29,819 nucleotides of DNA, from positions 1 through 29,819 of the forward strand of contig SBBR01000002.1 of the NCBI GenBank assembly GCA_005239615.1, read 5' to 3'. Both the position numbers and the translations under genes were made by a program. The notes below the pieces were generated by a model, which saw nothing but the letters and a program-made list of their open reading frames with translations, was not told the DNA's origin and ran no database searches. The DNA comes from an archaeon (GTDB lineage Archaea; Iainarchaeota; Iainarchaeia; Iainarchaeales; Iainarchaeaceae). Shown here piece after piece: positions 15,005-21,573 of this stretch. Each line of letters starts with the position of its first letter. The stretch's first letter is position 1.

Positions 15005-15234
15005 TTGCCGAACCTTTTCCGGAAGCGCTTGTTTATTTCCGCCTTTATTTTGTGCCCTATCTCCTCTGCATCCTGTTCTGTGAGCTCGCTGTCCTTGAGC
15101 ACATCGTCCATGAATTCCAGCTCTTCGACCTTTTTCTCAAAGGCCTCCCTCGCTACCGCGCTCCAGCGAACCTCGGAGTGCTTCTGCATCCTGCTCTGGG
15201 TCTTGTCAGGAATTGCAAGAGTCATGTTGCCCAT
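14995..15234 (-). CDS. VapB-like antitoxin of the PIN toxin
   Basis: 79 residues. The N-terminus looks like a ribbon-helix-helix-type DNA-binding segment (MTLAIPDKTQSRMQKHSEV, RWSAVAREAFEKKVEELE). An acidic linker follows (DDVLKDSELTEQDAEE), with a basic C-terminal helix (KINKRFRKRFGKW-like). This plan matches archaeal VapB partners of PIN toxins. The ATG at 15234 is chosen. A TTG at 15246 and an ATG at 15225 are alternatives. The TATA-like sequence at 15266-15275 gives a very short leader. The same N-terminal sequence type occurs in the broken copy at 15305 on the other strand. Confidence 0.8.
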   Translation of the reverse strand: MGNMTLAIPDKTQSRMQKHSEVRWSAVAREAFEKKVEELEFMDDVLKDSELTEQDAEEIGHKIKAEINKRFRKRFGKWK

Positions 15235-15265
15235 CGAATCACTCAATCAAGTTATGTGAGAACAC

Positions 15266-15275
15266 ATATTTAAAG
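15266..15275. promoter_or_regulatory. Shared TATA element between divergent antitoxin starts
   Basis: The sequence atatttaaag contains palindromic TTTAAA. It lies about 32-41 nt before the minus-strand antitoxin ATG (15234) and 30-39 nt before the plus-strand remnant ATG (15305). One box could serve both directions and would be a natural site for antitoxin autoregulation. Confidence 0.45.
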
Positions 15276-15304
15276 ATTTTGGCGGAATAATTGTGTGTAC
15301 TTTT

Positions 15305-15557
15305 ATGCCCAAAATTGCCCTTGCTTTTCCCGACAAACTGAAAAAGAGAATGGCATCCCATTCGGAGATAAGATGGCCAAATGCCCTCAGGGCTTTGATT
15401 GAAAAGAAGCTTGAGGATTTTGACCGAGCAGAGTTCGTGACCGGAGCAAGTCACTTGTGTTATTATGGCATGGAGAAACGACAAGGGCTTCAAGGGGCAA
15501 AAAAGGGTCGAGGTGAAGACTACAAAAGAATTGCTAGAAGAACTCGGAATGGCTTGA
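15305..15557 (+). pseudogene. Collapsed vapBC module (antitoxin start joined to toxin end)
   Basis: The plus-strand frame from the ATG at 15305 encodes an antitoxin N-terminus very like the neighbouring VapB (IALAFPDKLKKRMASHSE, IRWPNALRALIEKKLEDFD) and then loses similarity near 15430. In another frame, 15465-15557 encodes a typical PIN-toxin C-terminus (WRNDKGFKGQKRVEVKTTKE, then LLEELGMA, stop). The middle of the module is therefore deleted and the reading frame shifted. The nominal ORF to 15568 (MPKIALAF... to ...NGLTFF) reads the toxin tail out of frame. Confidence 0.7.
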
Positions 15558-15591
15558 CTTTTTTCTAATGCTTTTCGCAAATTGAATGGCT

Positions 15592-16350
15592 CTAGATTTC
15601 CTTTCCGCTCGCCCATGCGTGGTCGAAGTACTTCGAGAGCGCCGTTGCCATCGGCTTGTTGTCCGGCCAGATTGTGAAGTGGTATTCGGGCTTGCTCTGC
15701 TGGAAGTCGCTCAGGGCGAGTATAACTTTCTTGTTGTCGATGATGTAGGTGTGCATCCCGTGCCCGAAGTCGCGGATTTGTGCGCCGGAGTGGGAGAGCT
15801 CCTTCGCGAGCTTCGAGGACTCCTGGCTGATTTCAGAAATGAGCTTGATTTCGACGTTGCGCCCCGCTGCCCTGCGCAGTGGCTCCTTGATGATTGTGTG
15901 CTCCTTTCCGAGCGAGGTTAGCGCGTGTATCGAGTGGTTAGATGTGTCGATTTCCTGGCCAAGGATTTTCATGAAATCCGCCTTGTCCTTTACCTTCATG
16001 ACCTTCTCGTGCCTGCCATCGCCCTTGTCAACAATTATGGTGTCCTTGAGGGATTCGGCCTCCTTCTCGAGCGCTGCGAGCTCCTTCTTCTTGTCCTCGA
16101 GCAGCGAGGAGAAGACCTTGCCTGCGTCCATGCTCATGTACCTTTTTGGGCGGCCGTGTATCTCTATAACCAAGTTCCTTTTCGTGAGGCGGTCGAGGAC
16201 GTCATACACCCTTGTTTTGGGCACCTGTGCTGTGCGCGAAATGTCAGGCGCCTCCGCCTCCCTGAGCCTGAATAGGGCCGAGAGGGTTTTTGCCTCGTAC
16301 TCTGTGAGGCCGAGCTTTTCAAGGAAAGTGTTCACGTAGTATTCCTGCAT
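15592..16350 (-). CDS. TrmB-family transcriptional regulator
   Basis: 252 residues. The N-terminal winged helix is typical: LGLTEYEAKTLSALFRLREA, then ISRTAQVPKTRVYDVLDRL and KRNLVIEIHGRPKRYMS. A coiled-coil helix follows (EDKKKELAALEKEAESLKD). The C-terminal domain (~residues 125-245) resembles the phospholipase-D-like effector domain of TrmB-type proteins (HSIHALTSLGKEHTIIKEPL, MHTYIIDNKKVILALSDF). The ligand is unknown, as there is no transporter or sugar gene beside it. The ATG at 16350 is chosen, with GTG alternatives just upstream. A nested palindrome 63 bp upstream may be its operator. Confidence 0.85.
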   Translation of the reverse strand: MQEYYVNTFLEKLGLTEYEAKTLSALFRLREAEAPDISRTAQVPKTRVYDVLDRLTKRNLVIEIHGRPKRYMSMDAGKVFSSLLEDKKKELAALEKEAESLKDTIIVDKGDGRHEKVMKVKDKADFMKILGQEIDTSNHSIHALTSLGKEHTIIKEPLRRAAGRNVEIKLISEISQESSKLAKELSHSGAQIRDFGHGMHTYIIDNKKVILALSDFQQSKPEYHFTIWPDNKPMATALSKYFDHAWASGKEI

Positions 16351-16412
16351 CCACACCACTGACCTTTATGCCTAAATTGCCGGAATTGCCATTGTCTATA
16401 ACAATATTTGGG

Positions 16413-16463
16413 CGGAACCGCTTATTAAATTTACTGTTTACAGTTATCGGATTAGCGGTTCCG
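16413..16463. promoter_or_regulatory. Nested concentric inverted repeats upstream of the TrmB gene
   Basis: The outer arms are cggaaccgct (16413-16422) and agcggttccg (16454-16463), 10 bp and perfect. At the same centre lies actgt-tt-acagt (16433-16444). An AT-rich TTTAATA on the minus strand lies between them, so the element overlaps a plausible promoter of the TrmB gene. Candidate operator, or the end structure of the decayed insertion sequence to its right. Confidence 0.45.
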
Positions 16464-16590
16464 GCTTTTGCCCGAGTAGCCTAAAACAGGGGCTTCTCGG
16501 TGGTTTAAGGCATTATTCATGTATCGGCATATGGATAAGATTTGGTTATGTTGAATTCAAGGTTTTTGTGTTGGCAATCCTTAATTTTGA

Positions 16591-16913
16591 AGGCAAGCCA
16601 TTGAAGAAGTTGGCAAGCGACACGGTATTCATTATGTCGAGTTGGGCGTGATGCCAGACCACGTTCATGCGGAAGTGAATTGCCACCCTTCAATGAGCCA
16701 GTACAAAGCGTTGAATCTGCTCAAGGGTGAAGCGCATACACGCTGTTCAGAACGCATCCCAAATTGAGGTTGAGGTATCCAAGAGCGCACTTTTGGAGTC
16801 CGGGTAAATCAGGAAGAACAGTAGGCGACGTGGATAAGGAAACAGTAATCGATTACGTAAAGAGGCAAGCAGAGCAGTCGTCAATAGTGGATTTCCTTCC
16901 AAAAGAAAGATAG
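16591..16913 (+). pseudogene. Decayed IS200/IS605-type TnpA (Y1 HUH transposase)
   Basis: The first frame encodes RQAIEEVGKRHGIHYVELGV, then MPDHVHAEVNCHPSMSQYKA and LNLLKGEAHTRCSERIP, and reaches a stop. Shifting frame continues as HPKLRLRYPRAHFWSPGKSG, then RTVGDVDKETVIDYVKRQAE, to a TAG at 16913. The DHVH motif corresponds to the HUH metal site and the Tyr in VIDYVK to the catalytic Tyr region. At least one frameshift is present. The N-terminal ~35 residues are missing or scrambled upstream, with a stop just before 16591. No tnpB is visible nearby. Confidence 0.75.
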
Positions 16914-16974
16914 GATACCCAACCTTTAGGCGCTGGCCGCGAGAACCCTTCTACCATTTAGGTTAGGGAGGATT

Positions 16975-17151
16975 TCATTTTCCGCTACCGCCTCCTGTGC
17001 TTGGCGTTCCCTGCATTGCTGTGATGAGGACGGTATTTGCGCCTGCGGTAATTGTTTGTATTTTTATTCCACTGAGGCTTCCTTTTGTCGCTGTGAATGT
17101 GTAGTTACCAGGTTGGAGGTTTGTTCTTGCCGTTCCCGTTTTTTGTCGCCT
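16975..17151 (-). pseudogene. C-terminal fragment of a surface-type repeat protein
   Basis: The open frame has no start and ends at a TGA at 16975. It encodes TARTNLQPGNYTFTATKG, then SLSGIKIQTITAGANTVLIT and a Thr/Ser/Gly tail (GTPSTGGGSGK). Such NLQPGNYTFTA-type beta-sandwich repeats occur in archaeal secreted or S-layer-associated proteins. Upstream the similarity seems to continue in another frame (ATKNGNG), indicating a frameshift. It flanks the transposase remnant. Confidence 0.5.
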
Positions 17152-17258
17152 TTACGTGAATAATGGAATAATTATAGAATGGGAAAAAATGTTCACTTTA
17201 CTTTCATGGCACTTTTTTTTCCGGGGCCTGTTTTTGGCCAAGCCCTTCATAGGCAGCC

Positions 17259-18218
17259 TCAGTCGAATCTTCTCCTCCTGAACCCGCCGCCTCTCGAATC
17301 AGAGCCGAACCTCCTGAACCCGCCGCCTTCGCGCCCGCCGAACCTCCTGTCCCTGTCGCCATCGCGGCCGCGCATCTGCCTTCTCTCGAAGCTGCGCCTC
17401 TGTTCCTCTTCCTCGCCTTCCTTGAGCTTGTACTCGAAGTCCTCGGGGGTCTTCCTGAACTCGGAGTCCTCCTTTATCTCGCCCCTGTGCTTCAGGGTTT
17501 CCTTCGCGAGCACCCAGAACGCCAAGGCAAGGCTCTTCTTGCCCTTGTTGTTAATCGGAATGACGAAGTCTATGTCCCTGAGGCTGTTATTGGTGGAGGC
17601 CATCCCAATCACAGGTATCCTGATTTTGGTGGCCTCCTCAATCGCTTGGTTGTCCACCTCAGGGTCCACTACTATAACCACAGCTGGCTCGACGTAGTGA
17701 GTGCTCTCTGGGTTGGTGAATGTGCCCGGCACGAACCTTGCAGTGAGCGCGATCCCGCCTGCAGTTTCCACAAAGGTTTTCACAGGGGTCTGGCCATATG
17801 CCCTGCGCGAAACCACAGCGACCTTCTCTTTTGGGTAGCCTGCGAGGAACTTCGCCGCGAGCTTGAGTTTGTCGTCAAGGGTCTTCACGTCAAGAACCTT
17901 CAGCCCATCCTTCCTGACCTTGTAAATGTACCTCCTCATATCCCCGCTCTTGAACTTGGTGCCGATGTGGGCGCCTGAATTCAGATACCTCTCGCCTTCC
18001 GAAACTCCCGGGCTGGGGGACTTGTCCATCACTTCCGGTGCTTCCTCAATCGCCTGCGCGGCAGGCTTTTCCTGCTGGATTGTTGATGTGCCGGCGCTCT
18101 CGTTGCTGGCCATTGCGCTCTCAATGGCTTCCTTTGCCTTCCTCTCGGCGGCCTTCCGGGTCTCTTCTGTCTCGCCTGTTTCCTCTGCTGTCGCTTTTTT
18201 TTTGCTTTCTTCAGTCAC
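17259..18218 (-). CDS. rps2: Ribosomal protein S2 with Arg/Gly-rich C-terminal tail
   Basis: 319 residues. The S2 core runs from about residue 78 to 265 (YLNSGAHIGTKFKSGDMRRY, GRF-type region as TARFVPGTFTNPES, EPAVVIVVDPEVDNQAIEE, IPVIGMASTNNSLRDIDFVI). About 75 acidic/Ala-rich residues precede it. A ~45-residue tail rich in Arg, Gly and Phe follows (RRFGGREGGGFRRF, SRGGGFRRRRFD), which resembles RGG-type RNA-binding tails and is unusual for archaeal S2. The start is GTG at 18218 (GTGACTGAA). It is the last gene of the L18e-L13-S9-RpoN-S2 series; RpoK and enolase, often between RpoN and S2, are absent. Confidence 0.94.
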   Translation of the reverse strand: MTEESKKKATAEETGETEETRKAAERKAKEAIESAMASNESAGTSTIQQEKPAAQAIEEAPEVMDKSPSPGVSEGERYLNSGAHIGTKFKSGDMRRYIYKVRKDGLKVLDVKTLDDKLKLAAKFLAGYPKEKVAVVSRRAYGQTPVKTFVETAGGIALTARFVPGTFTNPESTHYVEPAVVIVVDPEVDNQAIEEATKIRIPVIGMASTNNSLRDIDFVIPINNKGKKSLALAFWVLAKETLKHRGEIKEDSEFRKTPEDFEYKLKEGEEEEQRRSFERRQMRGRDGDRDRRFGGREGGGFRRFGSDSRGGGFRRRRFD

Positions 18219-18309
18219 TGTGCTTCACTCCCTCAACGTTTGGACCATTGGTGCTGCATATCCACTTCGGGGAAACTTGCTCCTAAACTCGCTAAACCAA
18301 GCCTCAATT

Positions 18310-18513
18310 TCACTGCTTCACTCCCTTGTGCCTCGTTATCTCGTCGATGAAGTCCACGTGCGAAAACAGCATCCGCCTGCAGCAGTACCTCGCAACTCCA
18401 AGGTCATCGAGGACCTTGCCTGTCGACTCCCCACGCTCTGTCCTCTTCCTGAACTCTTCGTAGTGCCCACCAACCACCTTTCCGCAGCTGAAGCACCTTA
18501 CCGGAACTATCAT
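18310..18513 (-). CDS. rpoN: DNA-directed RNA polymerase subunit Rpo10/N
   Basis: 67 residues, Rpb10 homologue in the RNA polymerase assembly platform. Zinc ligands: RCFSCGKVVGGHYEEF at the start and ARYCCRRMLFSHVD, the characteristic CX2C...CC pattern. The start is ATG at 18513 (MIVPVRCFSCG). It lies between S9 and S2, as in many archaea. Confidence 0.97.
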   Translation of the reverse strand: MIVPVRCFSCGKVVGGHYEEFRKRTERGESTGKVLDDLGVARYCCRRMLFSHVDFIDEITRHKGVKQ

Positions 18514-18579
18514 TTTCCATCACCCCGCTACTAGAACCCTCTTTCATTCCGCCTTAATAAAACAATTCTGCTTTCGCTT

Positions 18580-18990
18580 TCACCTCTTGCTGAGCTGCTT
18601 CCTCTTCCTTGCCTTTGTGCCAAGCGGCTTCTTAGGCTCGACCCTTCTAGGATCATCCACAAGCAGCAGCCTGTCGTACGCGAGGAACCTCTTTTTGAGC
18701 TTCTCGTCATGCGCGTAACCAACAAGGGCCTTTGCTATCGCTGTCCGCGCCGCCACAGCTTGCCCAATTGATCCCCCGCCCTGCACTGCGACGTCTATGT
18801 CAACGCCGCTCGAGAGCTCTCCTGCTAGGTCGAGCGGCTCCTGTATGAACTGCCTTATGTACTTCTGTGGGATTGTCGCTATGCTGCGGTGGTTTATCCT
18901 GACAACGCCACTGCCCGTGGCTATGGACGCCCTTGCCTTGGCTTCCTTCTTCTTGCCCTTCGTGTAAATGCCCTTCCTTTTTGACGCCAT
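18580..18990 (-). CDS. rps9: Ribosomal protein S9
   Basis: 136 residues. Signature: GKKKEAKARASIATGSGVVR, RQFIQEPLDLAGE, DVAVQGGGSIGQAVAARTAI, and the C-terminal RRVEPKKPLGTKARKRKQLSKR-type basic tail that reaches the P-site tRNA. The start is ATG at 18990 (MASKRKGIYTKG). The Shine-Dalgarno GGAGGTG sits inside a hairpin directly upstream, and the TGA of a spacer ORF overlaps the start (TGATG). Confidence 0.96.
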   Translation of the reverse strand: MASKRKGIYTKGKKKEAKARASIATGSGVVRINHRSIATIPQKYIRQFIQEPLDLAGELSSGVDIDVAVQGGGSIGQAVAARTAIAKALVGYAHDEKLKKRFLAYDRLLLVDDPRRVEPKKPLGTKARKRKQLSKR

Positions 18991-19211
18991 CAGCGGACAC
19001 CTCCGCTGTCCGAGACACGCTCACAGAACCATGTTCTGCAGCGTCCCGCAAAACCATGAGTTTTACCAGGGCCTCTCGGAATGAGGTGCATCCCCTGCGG
19101 GGAAGTTGGCTTCGCCTCGCTGTCAGAGGTGTTCAATCTTCGGTCTGCCTGTCTCGATGGAACGAGCTCGCCGTGCTCGCCCAAATGACCACTTATTTGC
19201 ATTGTCACCAC
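18990..19211 (-). CDS. Putative bridging ORF between rpl13 and rps9
   Basis: Up to 73 residues from the GTG at 19211 (or ATG at 19202). It overlaps the L13 stop at one end and the S9 start at the other. It has low-confidence, non-homologous content ending CERVSDSGGVR. The last residues SDSGGV arise from the conserved Shine-Dalgarno hairpin and recur in the S4 and L34e leaders. Coding is unproven. Confidence 0.25.
   Translation of the reverse strand: MVTMQISGHLGEHGELVPSRQADRRLNTSDSEAKPTSPQGMHLIPRGPGKTHGFAGRCRTWFCERVSDSGGVR
18991..19008 (-). promoter_or_regulatory. Shine-Dalgarno hairpin at the rps9 start
   Basis: On the minus strand CAGCGGA pairs with TCCGCTG around the loop GGTG, and the ATG follows immediately. 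The Shine-Dalgarno GGAGGTG lies half in the stem and half in the loop, so folding would hide it. Equivalent hairpins with compensatory changes lie at the S4 and L34e starts. Confidence 0.6.
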
Positions 19212-19627
19212 TTCGCCCCCAGTCTCCTGCTGACTTCCTCAATCAAGACAAAGCCCTTCTCGTGCGGGTGCTCGGCCTCCTTCACCTTCTCCGCCTTCGT
19301 GGCATCGAGGCCTTCAGGCGTGCCTATGTGCACCCTGAGCTTCTTGAATGCCTCTTTGCCCTTCGCCTGTTTCCATGGCAACATGCCCCTGATTGCAGTC
19401 TTCACAATCATGTGCGGCATCCTCGAGAACTTCGGGCCGTAGCGGGGGTTGCCTTTCGGCGCGAGACCGAACCTTGTCTTGTACTTAAGGTGAACATCCT
19501 CCACGTTGCCTGTCACAATAACCTTTTCGGCGTTCACAATGTCTATCTGCTCGCCCCCCAGCAGCCTCTTGGCTATGACGCTGGCGAGCCTGCCCAGCAC
19601 GGCATTCGAAGCGTCAATGACTGTCAT
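19205..19627 (-). CDS. rpl13: Ribosomal protein L13
   Basis: 140 residues. Signature: MTVIDASNAVLGRLASVIAK, NAEKVIVTGNVEDV, SRMPHMIVKTAIRGMLPWKQ and the ending VSRRLGAKW. The start is ATG at 19627, preceded immediately by the TAG of an eight-codon spacer ORF that starts at 19654. It lies between L18e and S9, as in other archaea. Confidence 0.97.
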   Translation of the reverse strand: MTVIDASNAVLGRLASVIAKRLLGGEQIDIVNAEKVIVTGNVEDVHLKYKTRFGLAPKGNPRYGPKFSRMPHMIVKTAIRGMLPWKQAKGKEAFKKLRVHIGTPEGLDATKAEKVKEAEHPHEKGFVLIEEVSRRLGAKW

Positions 19628-19656
19628 CTATCCCGCCATTCCGCAATCCTGCATTT

Positions 19657-20019
19657 TCATTCGATTATCACGACCTTGCCCGCGTCAGGCGATGTGGAGA
19701 GTAATTCCCCAATACCCATGACCTTGCCGCCGGCATTAATAATCTTCTGCTTCGCTGCTGCCGAGCATGAAATGCATGCAACCTCCATTTTTCCGGTCGC
19801 TTCCCCTGTAGCGAGGACCTTTCCCGCGACGACAAGCGTCTTGCCTGCGTTCTTCCCAGCGGCCTCGCTAAGCTCATACAGGTTGACCTCTGCCTTCTTG
19901 CGCACAGGTCTCGCGACGCTGTATGCGAGCCTCTTCCACAGCCCCTTGCCGGTTTTCCTGCCAAGCTTTTCGAGGCTTATGCTGAGCCCCCTTGCCTTTG
20001 CGTTGATTTCCCTTTTCAT
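19657..20019 (-). CDS. rpl18e: Ribosomal protein L18e
   Basis: 120 residues. Signature: RPVRKKAEVNLYELSEAAG, KTLVVAGKVLATGEATGKM, then IINAGGKVMGIGELLSTSP, the L15/L18e domain. The start is ATG at 20019 (MKREINAKARG). It is the first protein gene after tRNA-Leu. The tRNA-Leu, L18e, L13, S9 order is known from haloarchaea. Three hairpins lie between the tRNA and this gene. Confidence 0.96.
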   Translation of the reverse strand: MKREINAKARGLSISLEKLGRKTGKGLWKRLAYSVARPVRKKAEVNLYELSEAAGKNAGKTLVVAGKVLATGEATGKMEVACISCSAAAKQKIINAGGKVMGIGELLSTSPDAGKVVIIE

Positions 20020-20072
20020 ACCAACCAGCTTTTTTCATCGCTCAAATTTTTCGTCTCTTGCATCCTTGGTTT

Positions 20073-20134
20073 TCTTTTCGTCTCAACGAAAAGACCTTGT
20101 CCCTTCTGGACAAGGCCTCGTCCACGGAGTGGAC
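20073..20134 (-). repeat. Three consecutive perfect hairpins between tRNA-Leu and rpl18e
   Basis: The plus strand shows three perfect inverted repeats in a row: tcttttcgt/acgaaaaga (20073-20081/20086-20094), ccttgtcc/ggacaagg (20095-20102/20108-20115) and gtccac/gtggac (20120-20125/20129-20134). They start about 15 nt after the tRNA 3' end. They could be processing signals, attenuator stems or terminator-like structures. Confidence 0.6.
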
Positions 20135-20148
20135 AAAGAAAAGGTGAG

Positions 20149-20375
20149 TGCAGGGAGGGAGATTCGAACTCCCGAAGGCTCTGAGCCACAGGATCGCCTC
20201 GGCCTTTTTCTTTCTATTGGAAAGAGAAAGAAAAACCCCCGGGGAAAAAGAAAGAGAACTTGACGGCCTGCTTCCTGGCCTTCCTTTCTTTTTCGCCAGC
20301 GTTTTTCTTTTCTTCCGCGAAGAAAAGAAAAAGGCTGCTTAAGTCCTGCCCCGTTGACCGCTTGGGTACCCCTGC
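20149..20375 (-). tRNA. tRNA-Leu (anticodon UAA) with intron
   Basis: Exon 1 is 20338-20375 and exon 2 is 20149-20194, 84 nt when spliced. The acceptor arm GCAGGGG pairs with TCCCTGC, with A73. The D-arm region contains AAGCGGTCAACGGGG. The anticodon stem CAGGA/TCCTG encloses CTTAAG|A, so the anticodon is UAA at 20339-20341. A long variable arm (GGCTC..GAGCC) marks class II. The T arm is GGGAG TTCGAAT CTCCC. The 3' CCA is not encoded. A TATA box lies at the expected distance upstream, on the stop codon of rpoD. Confidence 0.93.
20195..20337 (-). other. 143-nt intron in tRNA-Leu, position 37/38
   Basis: The insertion is at the canonical archaeal site, one base 3' of the anticodon. It is long for a tRNA intron and almost all polypurine/polypyrimidine. 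A perfect 14-bp inverted repeat with a 3-nt loop lies at 20302-20315/20319-20332. An 11-bp repeat (tttttctttct with agaaagaaaaa) lies near the other end. The 5' part also complements the 3' part (GCCTTTTTCTTT with AAAGAAAAAGGC), so alternative folds compete. I could not confirm an ideal bulge-helix-bulge by eye. Confidence 0.85.
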
Positions 20376-20401
20376 GGTGCAGAACCTTTGGTGCGTTTCC
20401 C

Positions 20402-20408
20402 TTATAAA
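20402..20408 (-). promoter_or_regulatory. TATA box of tRNA-Leu, overlapping the rpoD stop
   Basis: The minus strand reads TTTATAA, 27-33 nt upstream of the tRNA 5' end at 20375. The same bases contain the TAA stop of rpoD, so the tRNA promoter is embedded in the end of the preceding gene. Confidence 0.7.
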
Positions 20409-21097
20409 TTCTTTAATTCCCTCCTGAAGTGCTCTGCCTTCTCCTTCAGCTCCTCAACCGCGCTCTCGAAAAGCTCTTTCGGGCTCATGTTACCGTGGCT
20501 CTCGACCGTGAAGACGAATGCCGTGGGGTCGTACTGTATGCTCTGTCCATCCTTAAGGATAATGTCCCTGTGCTTGCCGTCGAGCATCATCTCAAGGACA
20601 TCGCTCTTGTAGGCCTTGTCCTTGGCCCCTTTCTCCGACACCACCTGTGGAAGCTCAGTGTAGCTTGCTATCGCGGGCTGCCATTTCGAGTGCTGCCTCC
20701 CCATGCCAACAACAGCATCCATCTCAAGCCTCAGCTTTTGCCCCTCTGACAGCTTGGTAAGGGGGATGTTCATGTCCACAGGCTCTATCTTCGGGTCAGT
20801 GCTCTTTATATCCTTGCTGTAGACAGTGCCAGGTCCCTCTTTCTCCAGCACGAGCTTCACCTTGTCCCCGGACTTGTGCTTCTTGGAGTCCATCCTAAGT
20901 GGCACCATGCCGAGCCTGTGGACAAGCATTTCGTCGAACATCTCTCCAGTGTTCTCGTAAATGTGCACGTCATCGATAGCTAGGACAGGCGTACCTACCA
21001 TTATCTGCCTGCGCAGCGCATTCGCGAATGCGTGGGTCGTGTCCTTGATGACCAATTTCACGGTATCTCCTTTTTCCTGCAGCACCTTCACATCCAT
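20402..21097 (-). CDS. rpoD: DNA-directed RNA polymerase subunit Rpo3/D
   Basis: 231 residues, homologue of Rpb3 and bacterial alpha. Signature: DTTHAFANALRRQIMVGTPV, LAIDDVHIYENTGEMFDEML, VHRLGMVPLRMDSKK. The C-terminal part returns to the dimerisation domain (FVFTVESHGNMSPKELFESA). No ferredoxin-like cysteine cluster is present, so this is the Fe-S-lacking type. The ATG at 21097 (MDVKVLQEKGD) is chosen; a GTG at 21118 would extend it without homology. The gene follows S11 in the conserved S13-S4-S11-RpoD order. Confidence 0.95.
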   Translation of the reverse strand: MDVKVLQEKGDTVKLVIKDTTHAFANALRRQIMVGTPVLAIDDVHIYENTGEMFDEMLVHRLGMVPLRMDSKKHKSGDKVKLVLEKEGPGTVYSKDIKSTDPKIEPVDMNIPLTKLSEGQKLRLEMDAVVGMGRQHSKWQPAIASYTELPQVVSEKGAKDKAYKSDVLEMMLDGKHRDIILKDGQSIQYDPTAFVFTVESHGNMSPKELFESAVEELKEKAEHFRRELKNL

Positions 21098-21168
21098 CGA
21101 ATCCACACCCCAGACCACAGCACGATCTTAAAGTTTTCCATTTGTTTTATGCTCTTCATGTCGCCCAT
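21088..21168 (-). CDS. Putative 26-aa bridging ORF between rps11 and rpoD
   Basis: The ATG at 21168 lies 17 nt after the S11 stop; the frame crosses the spacer and stops with TGA 8-10 nt into rpoD. The peptide is MGDMKSIKQMENF followed by a Trp-rich end (VLWSGVWIRWM). There is no homologue in mind; support is positional. Confidence 0.3.
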   Translation of the reverse strand: MGDMKSIKQMENFKIVLWSGVWIRWM

Positions 21169-21184
21169 GTTCCCGTAAATTTAT

Positions 21185-21568
21185 TTATTCTTTCTTGCTC
21201 CTGTTCCTCTTCTTCCGCCTCGTTCCGTCATGCGGGACTGGGGTGACGTTCTCTATAGCCCTTATCCTCATGTTGTTCCTCGTGAGCGAGAGTATGGCTG
21301 CTTCGGCACCCTGCCCCGGGGACCTCGGGCTTATGCCACCCTGCCCGCGCACCTTCACTATTACCTCGTCAATGCCCTTTTCGCGTGCCTTCTCCGCCAC
21401 AATCTCGGCGACCTTCATTGCAGCGTAAGGAGAACCTTCCTTGTGCTGTGCCTTGACCACAACGCCGCCGGAGCACTTCGCGATTGTCTCCGCGCCCGTG
21501 CTGTCGGTGAGCAGGATAATCGTGTTGTTGTGTGAGGCGTAGATGTGTATGATTCCTGCTCGGCCCAT
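21185..21568 (-). CDS. rps11: Ribosomal protein S11
   Basis: 127 residues. Signature: GIIHIYASHNNTIILLTDST, SGGVVVKAQHKEGSPYAAM, KVRGQGGISPRSPGQGAEAA and ENVTPVPHDGTRRKKRNRSK. The start is the ATG at 21568 (MGRAGIIHIYAS), 5 nt after the S4 stop. Upstream TTG and GTG codons would add three residues. Confidence 0.96.
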   Translation of the reverse strand: MGRAGIIHIYASHNNTIILLTDSTGAETIAKCSGGVVVKAQHKEGSPYAAMKVAEIVAEKAREKGIDEVIVKVRGQGGISPRSPGQGAEAAILSLTRNNMRIRAIENVTPVPHDGTRRKKRNRSKKE

Positions 21569-21573
21569 CACTA

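Noticed and set aside
15558..15568. The 91-codon plus-strand ORF from 15293 as an intact antitoxin
   Set aside because: Its second half is a PIN-toxin end read in the wrong frame, so the gene is broken.
19106..20263. A 385-codon plus-strand open frame across L13, L18e and the tRNA-Leu
   Set aside because: It covers three real minus-strand genes and the tRNA exon; the translation has no protein features.
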